DNA from: Solidesulfovibrio carbinolicus
GTDB taxonomy: Bacteria; Desulfobacterota; Desulfovibrionia; Desulfovibrionales; Desulfovibrionaceae
Length of the DNA: 64,000 bases
Reading direction: 5' to 3'
Assembly (NCBI RefSeq): GCF_004135975.1
Contig: NZ_CP026538.1
Span: forward strand, 2,232,001 to 2,296,000
The stretch's first letter is position 1, and each line of letters begins with the position of its first letter. The position numbers and the translations under genes were made by a program. This document shows positions 27,129 to 35,823 of the stretch, in pieces. The notes beneath the pieces were generated by a model. That model searched no databases. It had not been told where the DNA came from and saw nothing but the letters and a program-made list of their open reading frames with translations.

Positions 27129-27320
27129 AGTCGCCGCTGCGGCTCCGCTTGCGGCAGGCCTTTGCCCCGGCGACGTAGCGGCCAGCCGTCCGTTATATCG
27201 AACCAAAGCCTGTCTTCGGGGTCGGAAACGGCCTTGTGCCGGGGTTGCCGACGATCACGGCCGGGGATAAAGTCGAGTCTTTGCCGCGTCATTTCGACTT
27301 GCCCGACGCCAGGAGGACGC

Positions 27321-29303
27321 ATGGCCCTCGACCCCGCTTTTCCCGCTGCCCCGGGCGCGACCACGCCCGTGGTCGCCACCTGCACCCGCGACTGCCCAAG
27401 CGCCTGCGGCTTGATCGCCCATGTTCGGGACGGCCGGGTGGTCAAACTGACCGGGAACCCCGCCCATCCCGTCAACCGGGGCACGGCCTGCCGCAAGACG
27501 CCGGGTTTCCTGCGGCGCATGACCAGCGACAAGCGCGTGACCACGCCGCTGCGGCGCGTGGCCGGCCAGTGGACGCCGGTGTCCTGGGACGACGCCCTAG
27601 ACGAGATGGCCGAGCGCCTCAAGGATTGCGTGGCCCGCCATGGCCCGGAATCGATCCTCTATTACATGGGCTTTGGCGAACGCACGGCGCTCAAAATCGT
27701 CAACGCCCGGTTTTTCGCCCACCTGGGCGGGGTGACCACCCTGCGCGGCACCTTGTGCGGCGGCACGGGCTACGCCGCCCAGGGCCTGGACTACGGCCCC
27801 CGCGTTTCCCACGATCCCCTGGACCTCCAAAACGCTCGCACCATCGTCTTGTGGGGCAGAAATCCCGCCGCCACCCAGTTCGGCCTCATGCCGCATCTGC
27901 GCGCCGCCCGGGAGCGCGGGGCCAGCATCGTGCTGATCGATCCGCGCCAAAGCGAATCCGCCGCCCTGGCCGATTTGCTCGTGCAGCCAAGGCCCGGCCG
28001 CGACGCGTTCCTGGCCCTGGCCGTGGCCAAACGCATCATCGAGGCCGGTTGGGAGGATCGAACCTTTCTCGAAACCCGGGCCGACAATCTGGCCGGCTAC
28101 TTGGCCTTGCTGGCCCGGTGGAGCATGGACGAGCTGGTCGCCGCCTGCGACGTGCCCCTGGCCGTGGTCGCCGCCTTGGCCGAGGCCTACGCCCAGGGCA
28201 AGCCCACGGCCACCATGCTCGGCTGGGGCCTGCACCGCTTTACGCTCGGGCACGAGATGGTGCGCGCCGTGGACGCCCTGGGCGCGGTCTCGGGCAACAT
28301 CGGCCTGGCCGGCGGCGGCGTGTCCCAGGGGTTCGAGGAGTGGGGGCCTTACGACCCGGACCTGTGGGGCGAGGGCCTGCATCCGCCCCGGCGAACGCTG
28401 CTCATGCCGCAGATCGGCCGAGAGATTCTCGAAGCCAAGGACCCGCCGGTGGAAATGGCCGTCATCACCGCCGCCAATCCGGTCTGCATGGCCCCGAATT
28501 CCGACCTCGTGGCCAAGGCGCTCAACTGCGTGCCCTTTGTGGTCCACATGAATCTCTTTCTCGACGACACGGCCGAGCACGCCGACCTGTTTTTGCCCTG
28601 CGCCGCTTTTTACGAGCAGCGCGACTTGGTGGCGAGCTTTGGCCACAACTACGTCGGGCCGCTGGTGCGCGCCGTCGATCCGCCCGGGCAGTGCCGCAGC
28701 CAGTTCGACATCTTCATGGACCTTGGCCGGCGGTTTCCCTTTGCCGGGGAGTACGTCAAGAGCGAGGAGGAGTGGCTGCGGCTGCTCATCCGGCCGCTTT
28801 TGGAAAAGGGCGTGGCCTGGGACGACCTCTGGAAGGGGCCGGTGCGCATCCCGGACGCGCCCATGGTCCCCTGGGCCGACGGCAAATTCGACACGCCGAC
28901 CGGCCGGTTCCAGCTGCTCACCGACGTGACGGCTTGCGAGGACTGCCGCGCCGCCGCCCGCTATCCCTTCACGCTGCTTACCGTCGGCCCGGCCGAACAC
29001 CTGTGTTCCGAACGTGAGCCGGGCTATGACTCGGTGCCGCTGGAAATCGTCATGGCGTCGGAAACGGCCACGCGGCTGGGCATTGCCGACGGTTCGCCGG
29101 CCCGGCTTGTCAGTCCTCTGGGCGAACTGACCGTGACCGTGCGCCACGACGAGACGTCGCGGGCAGATGTCGTGTCCTGCGGCCGTGGCGGCTGGCTGTC
29201 CCACGGCCAGGGCGTCAACCGTCTCATCCCGGACCTGGTCAGCGCGGTGGGGCAGGGCACGCCGTATTACGAGGCCCGCGTGGACGTGGAGCGGCTGTCG
29301 TGA
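27321..29303 (+). CDS. Molybdopterin-dependent oxidoreductase with N-terminal [4Fe-4S] site
   Basis: The product is 660 residues of the DMSO-reductase superfamily (COG0243). The N-terminal cluster motif is C21-x3-C25-x3-C29 ... C57. C146 in TLCGGTG is a candidate molybdenum ligand. Molybdopterin contacts follow, including WGRNPAATQ and VLIDPRQSES, and the C-terminal molydopterin dinucleotide-binding domain starts near 560. There is no twin-arginine signal, so it is probably cytoplasmic. ATG 27321 has AGGAGG 4 bases before it; the open frame back to 27162 is ignored. The substrate is not identifiable. It overlaps the next gene by 4 bases (GTGA). Confidence 0.88.
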   Translation: MALDPAFPAAPGATTPVVATCTRDCPSACGLIAHVRDGRVVKLTGNPAHPVNRGTACRKTPGFLRRMTSDKRVTTPLRRVAGQWTPVSWDDALDEMAERLKDCVARHGPESILYYMGFGERTALKIVNARFFAHLGGVTTLRGTLCGGTGYAAQGLDYGPRVSHDPLDLQNARTIVLWGRNPAATQFGLMPHLRAARERGASIVLIDPRQSESAALADLLVQPRPGRDAFLALAVAKRIIEAGWEDRTFLETRADNLAGYLALLARWSMDELVAACDVPLAVVAALAEAYAQGKPTATMLGWGLHRFTLGHEMVRAVDALGAVSGNIGLAGGGVSQGFEEWGPYDPDLWGEGLHPPRRTLLMPQIGREILEAKDPPVEMAVITAANPVCMAPNSDLVAKALNCVPFVVHMNLFLDDTAEHADLFLPCAAFYEQRDLVASFGHNYVGPLVRAVDPPGQCRSQFDIFMDLGRRFPFAGEYVKSEEEWLRLLIRPLLEKGVAWDDLWKGPVRIPDAPMVPWADGKFDTPTGRFQLLTDVTACEDCRAAARYPFTLLTVGPAEHLCSEREPGYDSVPLEIVMASETATRLGIADGSPARLVSPLGELTVTVRHDETSRADVVSCGRGGWLSHGQGVNRLIPDLVSAVGQGTPYYEARVDVERLS

Positions 29304-29626
29304 TCGCGCGCGAATGGAAATGCACCCTGCCGCGTCGCCACCGCGACGGCTTCATGGCGCATTTGTACGCCACGGGCGTGGCCGAGACGTCGGCGCTGCC
29401 GGGTTATCGCGGCTATCAGATCTTGGAGCGCGAGCTTCCCGGCGACGTGGCCGAGGTGACGCTGGTCACGTACTGGGAGGCGCTTGAGGTTATCAAGGCC
29501 TTCGCCGGCGAGGACATTGGCGTGGCGGTGCTGTATCCCGGCGACGAAGCGTATGAACTCGTGCCGGAGACGGTGGTGCGGCATTATGAGGTGGTTGGGG
29601 CGGCGTGGCCGGGGGACAAGGCGTAG
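29300..29626 (+). CDS. Small ABM-like protein paired with the molybdoenzyme
   Basis: This 108-residue soluble protein begins at GTG 29300, overlapping the preceding stop as GTGA, a sign of coupled translation. The layout resembles the dimeric alpha-beta barrel (antibiotic biosynthesis monooxygenase-like) fold: REWKCTLPRRHRDGF, a YRGYQILERE strand, VTLVTYWEALEVIKAF, then VLYPGDEAYEL. Proteins of this shape bind small molecules or modify them without cofactors. Its role beside the molybdoenzyme is unknown. Confidence 0.65.
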   Translation: MIAREWKCTLPRRHRDGFMAHLYATGVAETSALPGYRGYQILERELPGDVAEVTLVTYWEALEVIKAFAGEDIGVAVLYPGDEAYELVPETVVRHYEVVGAAWPGDKA

Positions 29627-29782
29627 AAGTTCCTGGCCGGCCGGCGTGGGCGTCGCGGCGGCTAATTGGCGAGCAGTTTGACCAGCGCGGCGATGATGGC
29701 CACCTGCCTGCATATCCCTGACGGTAGAATTTGCTGTTGGGTGCAGAGAGATTGTGTTGGGTATGTGAGATGGCGAGATCAA

Positions 29783-30064
29783 ATGTTAATTGATAAAAAA
29801 ATTATTTCGGTAATTGGTGCAGTTGGCGTAAATGTTTCGCCATTTCTTGTTATCGTATCGATATTAACCAGTCTTCCAGTGTATGCGGCGTTGTTGCTGA
29901 CTGTTTTTGTGTGGGTTTCGTCTATGCTCTGTCTTAAGTATTCTGTTTCAGAGAAGAAGTGGATGTATCTATGGATGTGGACATCCATTTTTTTTAGTCT
30001 CGTGCTGCTGAATCCTGGGGCGTGGACATTTATTGCCTGGACAATTAACGGCTTTGCTCCCTAA
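29783..30064 (+). CDS. Small orphan membrane protein in an AT-rich island
   Basis: The predicted product is 93 residues with three hydrophobic segments (about 7-30, 33-55 and 64-88), rich in V, I, W and F. The reading frame is open back to 29666; I chose ATG 29783 because it starts the hydrophobic protein, but the ribosome site is weak. Codon use is AT-rich (for example TTA, ATA, AAA, GTT), unlike every neighbour, suggesting foreign origin or a non-coding island. I do not recognise a family, so it may not be a gene. Confidence 0.45.
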   Translation: MLIDKKIISVIGAVGVNVSPFLVIVSILTSLPVYAALLLTVFVWVSSMLCLKYSVSEKKWMYLWMWTSIFFSLVLLNPGAWTFIAWTINGFAP

Positions 30065-30092
30065 TAGTTTTTTCTTTACTGAAGAAAAGATG

Positions 30093-30134
30093 CAAAAAAG
30101 CCGCCCCGCTGGGTCCGTGAACAGCGGGGCGGCT
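30093..30134 (-). terminator. Terminator of the nif operon
   Basis: A perfect 13-base stem AGCCGCCCCGCTG / CAGCGGGGCGGCT (30099-30111 with 30122-30134) has a 10-base loop. The A run at 30094-30099 gives the U tract on the minus strand, 41 bases beyond the ferredoxin stop. Confidence 0.92.
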
Positions 30135-30174
30135 ACCGTATGGGAGTCCAATCCAAGCGGTTGGCAAACCGGCT

Positions 30175-30480
30175 CTAGGTAAACAGGTGGTCCTCGCAGG
30201 CTTCGCCTTTTTCCAGGGCGTCGAGCAACTCATCCACCTTGTCTTCGCTGTCGATCTCTTTGTACCACCAGTTGTTGGGCATAACCACTACAACCGGTCC
30301 GTCTTCGCACTGCTTGAGGCAACCCGTGCTCACCACCCGGGCGTCGATGTCCCGGTCGAGGATGCCTTCTTCCATGTAGCCGAGCAGGTTGTGCGAGCCT
30401 TTTTTGTGGCAGATGCCCTTGGCCTCGCCCTTGACGCGAAAGCTCGCGCAGACGTTGATCAGGTATTGCGGCTTTTCCAT
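30175..30480 (-). CDS. [2Fe-2S] ferredoxin, thioredoxin-like, nif-linked
   Basis: The 101-residue product has the thioredoxin-like [2Fe-2S] ferredoxin pattern: C in NVCASFR, C in KGICHKKG, and the C-x3-C pair in STGCLKQCEDGP. Homologues of this type accompany nitrogenase genes in Azotobacter and others, where they are thought to serve electron transfer or protection; its exact donor or acceptor here is unknown. ATG 30480 is preferred; the open frame to 30600 adds a non-conserved extension. It is the last gene of the nif operon, 135 bases after the nifK stop, and is followed by the operon terminator. Confidence 0.88.
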   Translation of the reverse strand: MEKPQYLINVCASFRVKGEAKGICHKKGSHNLLGYMEEGILDRDIDARVVSTGCLKQCEDGPVVVVMPNNWWYKEIDSEDKVDELLDALEKGEACEDHLFT

Positions 30481-30615
30481 GGTCCCTACGTCTCCCTCGT
30501 GTTGCGTCCCTTCACAATCCTCGTCACATGCCGTGGTCTGGTTTTCAAGTCCCGATGTGACGTCCTCGCAAGCGCGGTAGTCGCGTCGCGAGGACATCAC
30601 ACCGGGGAGCGGTCG

Positions 30616-32001
30616 TTACAGCTGGAGTTCGAAACGGGTTTCGGGAGCGTCGCGGTCGAGCCGATCCAGGAGCGCTTCCAGGAACTTCTCCATCAGGCGC
30701 ATGGCCCCGGAGTAACCCACCGACGGGAAGTACTGGTGGCCGACGCGGTCAAGGATCGGGAAGCCGTGGCGCACCAGCGGGATGTCCTCGTCGCGGGCGA
30801 CGTACTTCAGGTACGTGTTGCCGATGAGCAGATCGACGGGGTCGTTTTTGATCCACTGGTGGAGCAGGTACATGTCGGCTTCGCCGCCGCACTTGAACTT
30901 GCAGTCGTAAGGCACGTCCTTGAGCAGTTCGGCCATGCGCTCGTCGAAGTACTTACCAGCGGTGCCCGTGACCGTGTAGGCCGGGATCATGCCCAGGGTG
31001 ATGCAGAATTCCACCAGAGCAAGCACCTGGTCGGGGTCGCCGGCCATGGCCACCTTCTTGCCGTAGAAGTACTGGCTGTAGTCGGAGAGCAGGTCCACGA
31101 CCTGGCCGCGCTCGAAGTTGATGGCGTCGGGCACGGTCTTGCCGGAGAGCTTGCGCAGCAGATCGACGTAGCGGTCGGTGGCCTTGAGCCCGATGGGCAG
31201 GCCCATGACGTGGCCGGGCACCTTGAACTCGGCGTCCAGGAAGTTGACGCCATCAGCGGTGGCCCAGCGGCCAAGGCCAATGGTGGCCTTGGCGTCGCCC
31301 ATGCCGGCGATCTCGGCCGGGGTGGCTCCGGCGTTGGGGTACATCTCGTAATGGCCGGTCATGGGGCCGTTGAGCACGCCGTTGGTGTCCGGGACCATGG
31401 TGATGTCGATGCCCATCATGTCGGCCAGGCGGCGGATCTCGGCCATGTCCGACGGCTCGCAGAAGCCGGGGATGATGTTGATCTTGCCGTTGGGCGTCCC
31501 GGTCTTTTTCACGAAGCCCTTGAGGATGCCCTTGACCATGTTGGCGTAGCCGGTGACATGGGTGCCGACGTAGCTGGGGGTGCTGGCGTAGACGATATGC
31601 TTGCCGGCCGGCACCTTGCCGTCGTCCTTGGCCTTCTGGGAGATCTGCATCAGGTCGTCGCCGATGGTCTCCGAGAGGCAGGTGGTGTGGATGGCGATGA
31701 CCTCGGGGTCATACAGGGTGAAGATGTTGTCGATGGCGGTGATGAGGTTGGACTGGCCGCCAAAGACCGAGGAACCTTCGGTGAAGGAGGAGGTGCCGGC
31801 CACGACCGGCTCCTTGTAGTGCCGGGTCAGGGCGGAGCGGTGGTAGGCGCAGCAGCCCTGGGAACCGTGGCTGTGGGGGAAACATCCCTTGACGCCAAGG
31901 GCCGCGTACATGGCGCCGACGGGCTGGCAGGTCTTGGCCGGGTTGACGGTGAGCGCCTTGCGTTCCTTGATCTCGCCGGTGGTGTGTCTTAAGAGAGCCA
32001 T
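30616..32001 (-). CDS. nifK: Nitrogenase MoFe protein beta subunit
   Basis: NifK with NifD forms the heterotetramer that reduces N2; it contributes three cysteine ligands to the P-cluster. The 461-residue protein lacks the roughly 50-residue N-terminal extension of Azotobacter NifK, as in group III (clostridial) enzymes. P-cluster cysteines are visible in AKTCQPVG, HGSQGCCAYH and HTTCLSET. It starts 32 bases after the nifD stop, in the same operon. Confidence 0.97.
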   Translation of the reverse strand: MALLRHTTGEIKERKALTVNPAKTCQPVGAMYAALGVKGCFPHSHGSQGCCAYHRSALTRHYKEPVVAGTSSFTEGSSVFGGQSNLITAIDNIFTLYDPEVIAIHTTCLSETIGDDLMQISQKAKDDGKVPAGKHIVYASTPSYVGTHVTGYANMVKGILKGFVKKTGTPNGKINIIPGFCEPSDMAEIRRLADMMGIDITMVPDTNGVLNGPMTGHYEMYPNAGATPAEIAGMGDAKATIGLGRWATADGVNFLDAEFKVPGHVMGLPIGLKATDRYVDLLRKLSGKTVPDAINFERGQVVDLLSDYSQYFYGKKVAMAGDPDQVLALVEFCITLGMIPAYTVTGTAGKYFDERMAELLKDVPYDCKFKCGGEADMYLLHQWIKNDPVDLLIGNTYLKYVARDEDIPLVRHGFPILDRVGHQYFPSVGYSGAMRLMEKFLEALLDRLDRDAPETRFELQL

Positions 32002-32033
32002 AATGCTTTCCTTTCTCGCAATCGCGTGCGTTG

Positions 32034-33653
32034 CTAGGCCACGTAGGTGGCTTCGAGCTCGGGACCGTCGGTCTGCCAGGGAGCCTTGATAAGGTTCCAG
32101 ACCTTGGTGTTCACCATGCGGTCGATGTCGCGGTACCAGTTGATGGCGCCGTTGAACCCGGCGTAGGGGCCACCCATGTCGTAGTTGTGCAGCTGCTTGA
32201 GCGGAATCCCCATCTTCTGGACGATGTACTTTTCTTTGATGCCGGCGCAGAAGATGTCGGGCTTGTAGATCTCAAGGAGCTTTTCGGTCTCGTAGTGGTT
32301 GATGTCGTCGATGACCATGGCATCCTTGCCCATGCCGCCGATCATGCCCTCGTAGCCCTTGAAATCCAGGCCCTTTTCGTTGAGGCGGGCCAGTTCCTCT
32401 TCGGTCTTGCGGGGCTTGAAGCGCTCGGGATCGGGGTGGATTTCGAGCTCTTCGATGTTGCGCGAGTCGGCGTCGATCTTGATGGTCGGCAGCACGTGGC
32501 GGCCTTCGTAGTCGTCGCGGTGGGCGAACTCGTAGCCCGCGCCCAGGATCTTCATGCCCAGTTCCTTGAACAGTTCCTGGTAGTGGTGGGCCCGGGAGCC
32601 GCCGACGAACAGCATGGCGGTCTTGCCGTCGGTGCGCGGCTTGATCTCGTCCACGACGGTTTTGACCTTTTCCAGCTCCTCGGCGATGACGGCCTCGGTG
32701 CGGTCGATGAGTTCCTGGTCCTCGAAGTAGGCGGCCATGCGGCGCAGGGACTTGGCCGAGGCTTCGGCGCCGATGAAGTTCACCTTGATCCAGGGGATGC
32801 CGTACTTGGTCTCCATCATCTCGGCCACATAGTTGAGCGAGCGGTGGCACATGACGGTGTTGAGATCGGCGGCGTGGGCCTTGCGGAAATCCTCCACGGT
32901 GGAGTTGCCGGAGAAGGTGGCGACCAGGGTGAAGCCGCACTTTTCCAGGATGCGCTCGATCTCGAAGGCGTCGCCGCCGATGTTGTACTCGCCAAGCATG
33001 TTGACCTTGAACTTGCCCTCGACTTCGACGTCTTTGGTGCCGATGACATGCTTCATGATCTGGTTGTTGGCGATGTGGTGGCCGGCGGACTGGGACACGC
33101 CCTTATAGCCTTCGCAGGAGTTGGCGAAGATGGTGATGCCAAGCTCTTCCTGCATGGTGCGGGCCACGGCGTGGATGTCGTCGCCGATAAGGCCCACCGG
33201 ACAGGTGGAGAAGATGGAAATGGCCTTGGGATGGAAGTTGTCGTAGGCTTCCTGGATGGCCGCGCGTAGCTTCTTCTCGCCGCCGAACACGATGTCGTGC
33301 TCGGTCATGTCGGTGGAGAAGGCGTAGGGGATGAAGTTCTCCCCGTCCGGACCGGCGTCGGTCTGGTTGCGGCGGGTGAGCCAGGAGTAGAAGCCGCAGC
33401 CTATGGGGCCGTGGGTCAGGTTGACGATATCCCGGGAGGGGCCGAGAACGACGCCCTTGCAACCGGCGTAGGTGCAGCCGCGCTGGGTGATGACGCCGGG
33501 GATGGTGCGGACGTTGGACTGAATTTCCGGAATCGGTTCGCCGACCTCGGTGCCCGGGAGGATGGACTTGGCCCGCTTGCGCGCGACCTTGGTGGGCATC
33601 TTGGCGATCAATTCCTTCTTGATCTCTTCGACATTGGTGGGCTTGGTGCTCAT
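32034..33653 (-). CDS. nifD: Nitrogenase MoFe protein alpha subunit
   Basis: NifD holds the FeMo-cofactor. The 539-residue product shows P-cluster cysteines C60/C65 region (RGCTYAGCKG), C86 (GPIGCGFYSW) and FSTCPVGLIGDD. FeMoco ligands are the cysteine in TVMCHRSLNY and the histidine in LHNYDMGGPYAGF. An insertion of some 50 residues (roughly 380-440, containing PDPERFKPRK and KGYEGMIGGMG) is the hallmark of group III NifD found in Clostridium and anaerobic deltaproteobacteria. It lies 51 bases after nifI2. Confidence 0.98.
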   Translation of the reverse strand: MSTKPTNVEEIKKELIAKMPTKVARKRAKSILPGTEVGEPIPEIQSNVRTIPGVITQRGCTYAGCKGVVLGPSRDIVNLTHGPIGCGFYSWLTRRNQTDAGPDGENFIPYAFSTDMTEHDIVFGGEKKLRAAIQEAYDNFHPKAISIFSTCPVGLIGDDIHAVARTMQEELGITIFANSCEGYKGVSQSAGHHIANNQIMKHVIGTKDVEVEGKFKVNMLGEYNIGGDAFEIERILEKCGFTLVATFSGNSTVEDFRKAHAADLNTVMCHRSLNYVAEMMETKYGIPWIKVNFIGAEASAKSLRRMAAYFEDQELIDRTEAVIAEELEKVKTVVDEIKPRTDGKTAMLFVGGSRAHHYQELFKELGMKILGAGYEFAHRDDYEGRHVLPTIKIDADSRNIEELEIHPDPERFKPRKTEEELARLNEKGLDFKGYEGMIGGMGKDAMVIDDINHYETEKLLEIYKPDIFCAGIKEKYIVQKMGIPLKQLHNYDMGGPYAGFNGAINWYRDIDRMVNTKVWNLIKAPWQTDGPELEATYVA

Positions 33654-33704
33654 CTCGCTGCTACCTCATTGGTCTTGGGGTCCGTGGACGTCCGCCAAAC
33701 CGGG

Positions 33705-34079
33705 CTAGACGATGGCCGCTTCGCCGGCTTCGCCGGTCCTGACCCGCACGGAATCGGAGACGGGCAACACGAAGATCTTGCCGTCGCCGGCCTGGCCGGT
33801 CTTGTTGACGCTAATCAGGGCGTCCACAGCTTCCTTGACCTGATTGTCGGGGACCACGATGGATATGATGCGCTTGGGGTACAGGCGGCCCTTGGTGCCC
33901 AGAAGCGCGATGGCTTCCTCGTTGCCGGCCGCGGCGCCGTCAAGCACCGCCTGGTTGACCAGACCCTTGCCGCGTCCGTAGCCCTCGCGGGCCACGAAGG
34001 CCGGGATGCCCGCGTCGGCCAAGGCCTTCTTGGTCTGGTTCATCTTGTTCATGCGGATGACCGCCATAATCTCCTTCAT
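33705..34079 (-). CDS. nifI2: Nitrogenase-specific PII protein NifI2
   Basis: NifI1 and NifI2 form a complex that binds NifDK and switches off nitrogenase when 2-oxoglutarate is low (ammonium present), as shown in methanogens. The 124-residue product starts MKEIMAVIRMNKMNQTKKAL, has a long T-loop with REGYGRGKGL and AIALLGTKGRLYP, and the PII C-loop GDGKIFVLPV. It sits between nifI1 and nifD, the standard place for these genes; 11 bases follow nifI1. Confidence 0.95.
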   Translation of the reverse strand: MKEIMAVIRMNKMNQTKKALADAGIPAFVAREGYGRGKGLVNQAVLDGAAAGNEEAIALLGTKGRLYPKRIISIVVPDNQVKEAVDALISVNKTGQAGDGKIFVLPVSDSVRVRTGEAGEAAIV

Positions 34080-34090
34080 GACGCGCCCCC

Positions 34091-34420
34091 TTAGGCTTCC
34101 TTGACGCCGGAGGAGATGGTGTACATCTCTTCCACTGGGCTGACGAAGATCTTGCCGTCGCCAAAGGCTCCCTTGGAACCGCTGCGGGCGCTTTCCATGA
34201 TGGTCTTGATCACGAAGTCCTTGTCGCAGTCGGGCACGACGCAGATGAGCATGACCTTGGGGATCTCGTCGTACTGGATCTCGCCGATCTTGATGCCGCG
34301 CTGCTTGCCGCGACCGGCCACGTTGAACTTGGTGACGGCGGGGAAACCGGCGTCCATCAGGGCGGACAGGACTTCATCGGTCTTCTCGGGGCGGACAATC
34401 GCTCTGACCATGGTCTGCAT
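34091..34420 (-). CDS. nifI1: Nitrogenase-specific PII protein NifI1
   Basis: The 109-residue PII homologue starts MQTMVRAIVRPEKTDEVL, has the T-loop region GRGKQRGIKIG and ends with GDGKIFVSPVEEMYTI. Position immediately after nifH identifies it as NifI1, partner of NifI2 in post-translational control of dinitrogenase. The tyrosine uridylylated in GlnB is not evident. It follows nifH by 48 bases. Confidence 0.95.
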   Translation of the reverse strand: MQTMVRAIVRPEKTDEVLSALMDAGFPAVTKFNVAGRGKQRGIKIGEIQYDEIPKVMLICVVPDCDKDFVIKTIMESARSGSKGAFGDGKIFVSPVEEMYTISSGVKEA

Positions 34421-34468
34421 ATGAAATACTCCTTGCGTGCGTGTGTTGTGTTTTGGAGCAGCGGCGCG

Positions 34469-35332
<864 letters not shown>

Positions 35333-35335
35333 TTA

Positions 35336-35351
35336 GGCAAGAGTCATGCCA
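35336..35351 (-). promoter_or_regulatory. Sigma-54 (-24/-12) promoter of nifH
   Basis: On the minus strand the bases read TGGCATG-ACTC-TTGCC, a near-consensus -24/-12 element with GG and GC separated by exactly 10 bases. It lies 43 bases upstream of the nifH start; predicted transcription would begin near 35325, leaving a leader of about 30 bases with the AGGAGG site. This implies RpoN and an enhancer-binding activator. Confidence 0.88.
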
Positions 35352-35379
35352 GCGTGCATGGGGCGTGATGCATTTTGTT

Positions 35380-35392
35380 TAACTTGCTGATA
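35380..35392 (-). promoter_or_regulatory. Match to IHF consensus between nif promoter and upstream dyads
   Basis: The minus strand reads TATCAGCAAGTTA, an exact match to WATCARNNNNTTR. The surrounding bases (35371-35410) are strongly AT-rich. Location between the -24/-12 promoter and distant dyads matches the IHF site of classical nif promoters, where DNA bending helps the activator touch RNA polymerase. Confidence 0.6.
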
Positions 35393-35446
35393 TAATAGAT
35401 TATAAGCGATTAGTCGACTTTGGGTGCTAACAGTCGCCAATGGTTT

Positions 35447-35500
35447 CGGACATTTTTGTTGCCTTTTGCGCGACAAAAATGTTCGACATAAATGTCGCAA
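35447..35500. promoter_or_regulatory. Three tandem ACA-N4-TGT dyads upstream of nifH (candidate activator site)
   Basis: Three related boxes follow each other: CGGACATTTTTGTTG (box 1, core 35450-35459), GCGACAAAAATGTTCG (core 35473-35482) and TCGACATAAATGTCGC (core 35486-35495). Boxes 1 and 2 are also exact inverted copies of each other over 10 bases. They lie about 125-180 bases upstream of the predicted nifH start of transcription, the range for enhancer-type activator sites. The pattern differs from the NifA box TGT-N10-ACA. Confidence 0.6.
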
Positions 35501-35823
35501 GTCTCTACTCGCGGGAGAAAGGATGCCGGCCACGGATGGCCGCTTCGGGAGGGCGAGGAACCGCGAAGCAGAAGATTGTCACTGTACTTCAGGGTTTTGC
35601 GTTGCGAGGCGGACTCCGGACAAGGGGGCCGCCTCACAGGTAAAGAAGGGGAGTGTCTGGGGTTGTTTTGACGAATTTGGAAATAGGGAGGCGCAGAATC
35701 AAACGGTCGGCAAGGTCAGACTGCAGGGCGCGACTGCGGTCCGGCCAAGGGCCGCGCTCCAGGCCGCGCGGTCAGCCTTGGGGAGAGACGTGCGCGGCCG
35801 GGCGGCGGCGCGGAGCAGGCCCG
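35501..35823. other. Gene-free region between nif control region and tex
   Basis: No convincing gene lies here. A possible stem GAGGCGG / CCGCCTC (35606-35612 with 35629-35635) and other GC-rich inverted repeats after the tex stop (35750-35820) could serve as terminators, but none has a clear U tract on the minus strand. Confidence 0.35.

Noticed and set aside
35447-35500. Reading the dyads as CRP/FNR-type sites
   Set aside because: They lack TGTGA or TTGAT half-sites; the ACA-N4-TGT core does not fit these families, though the true regulator is unknown.
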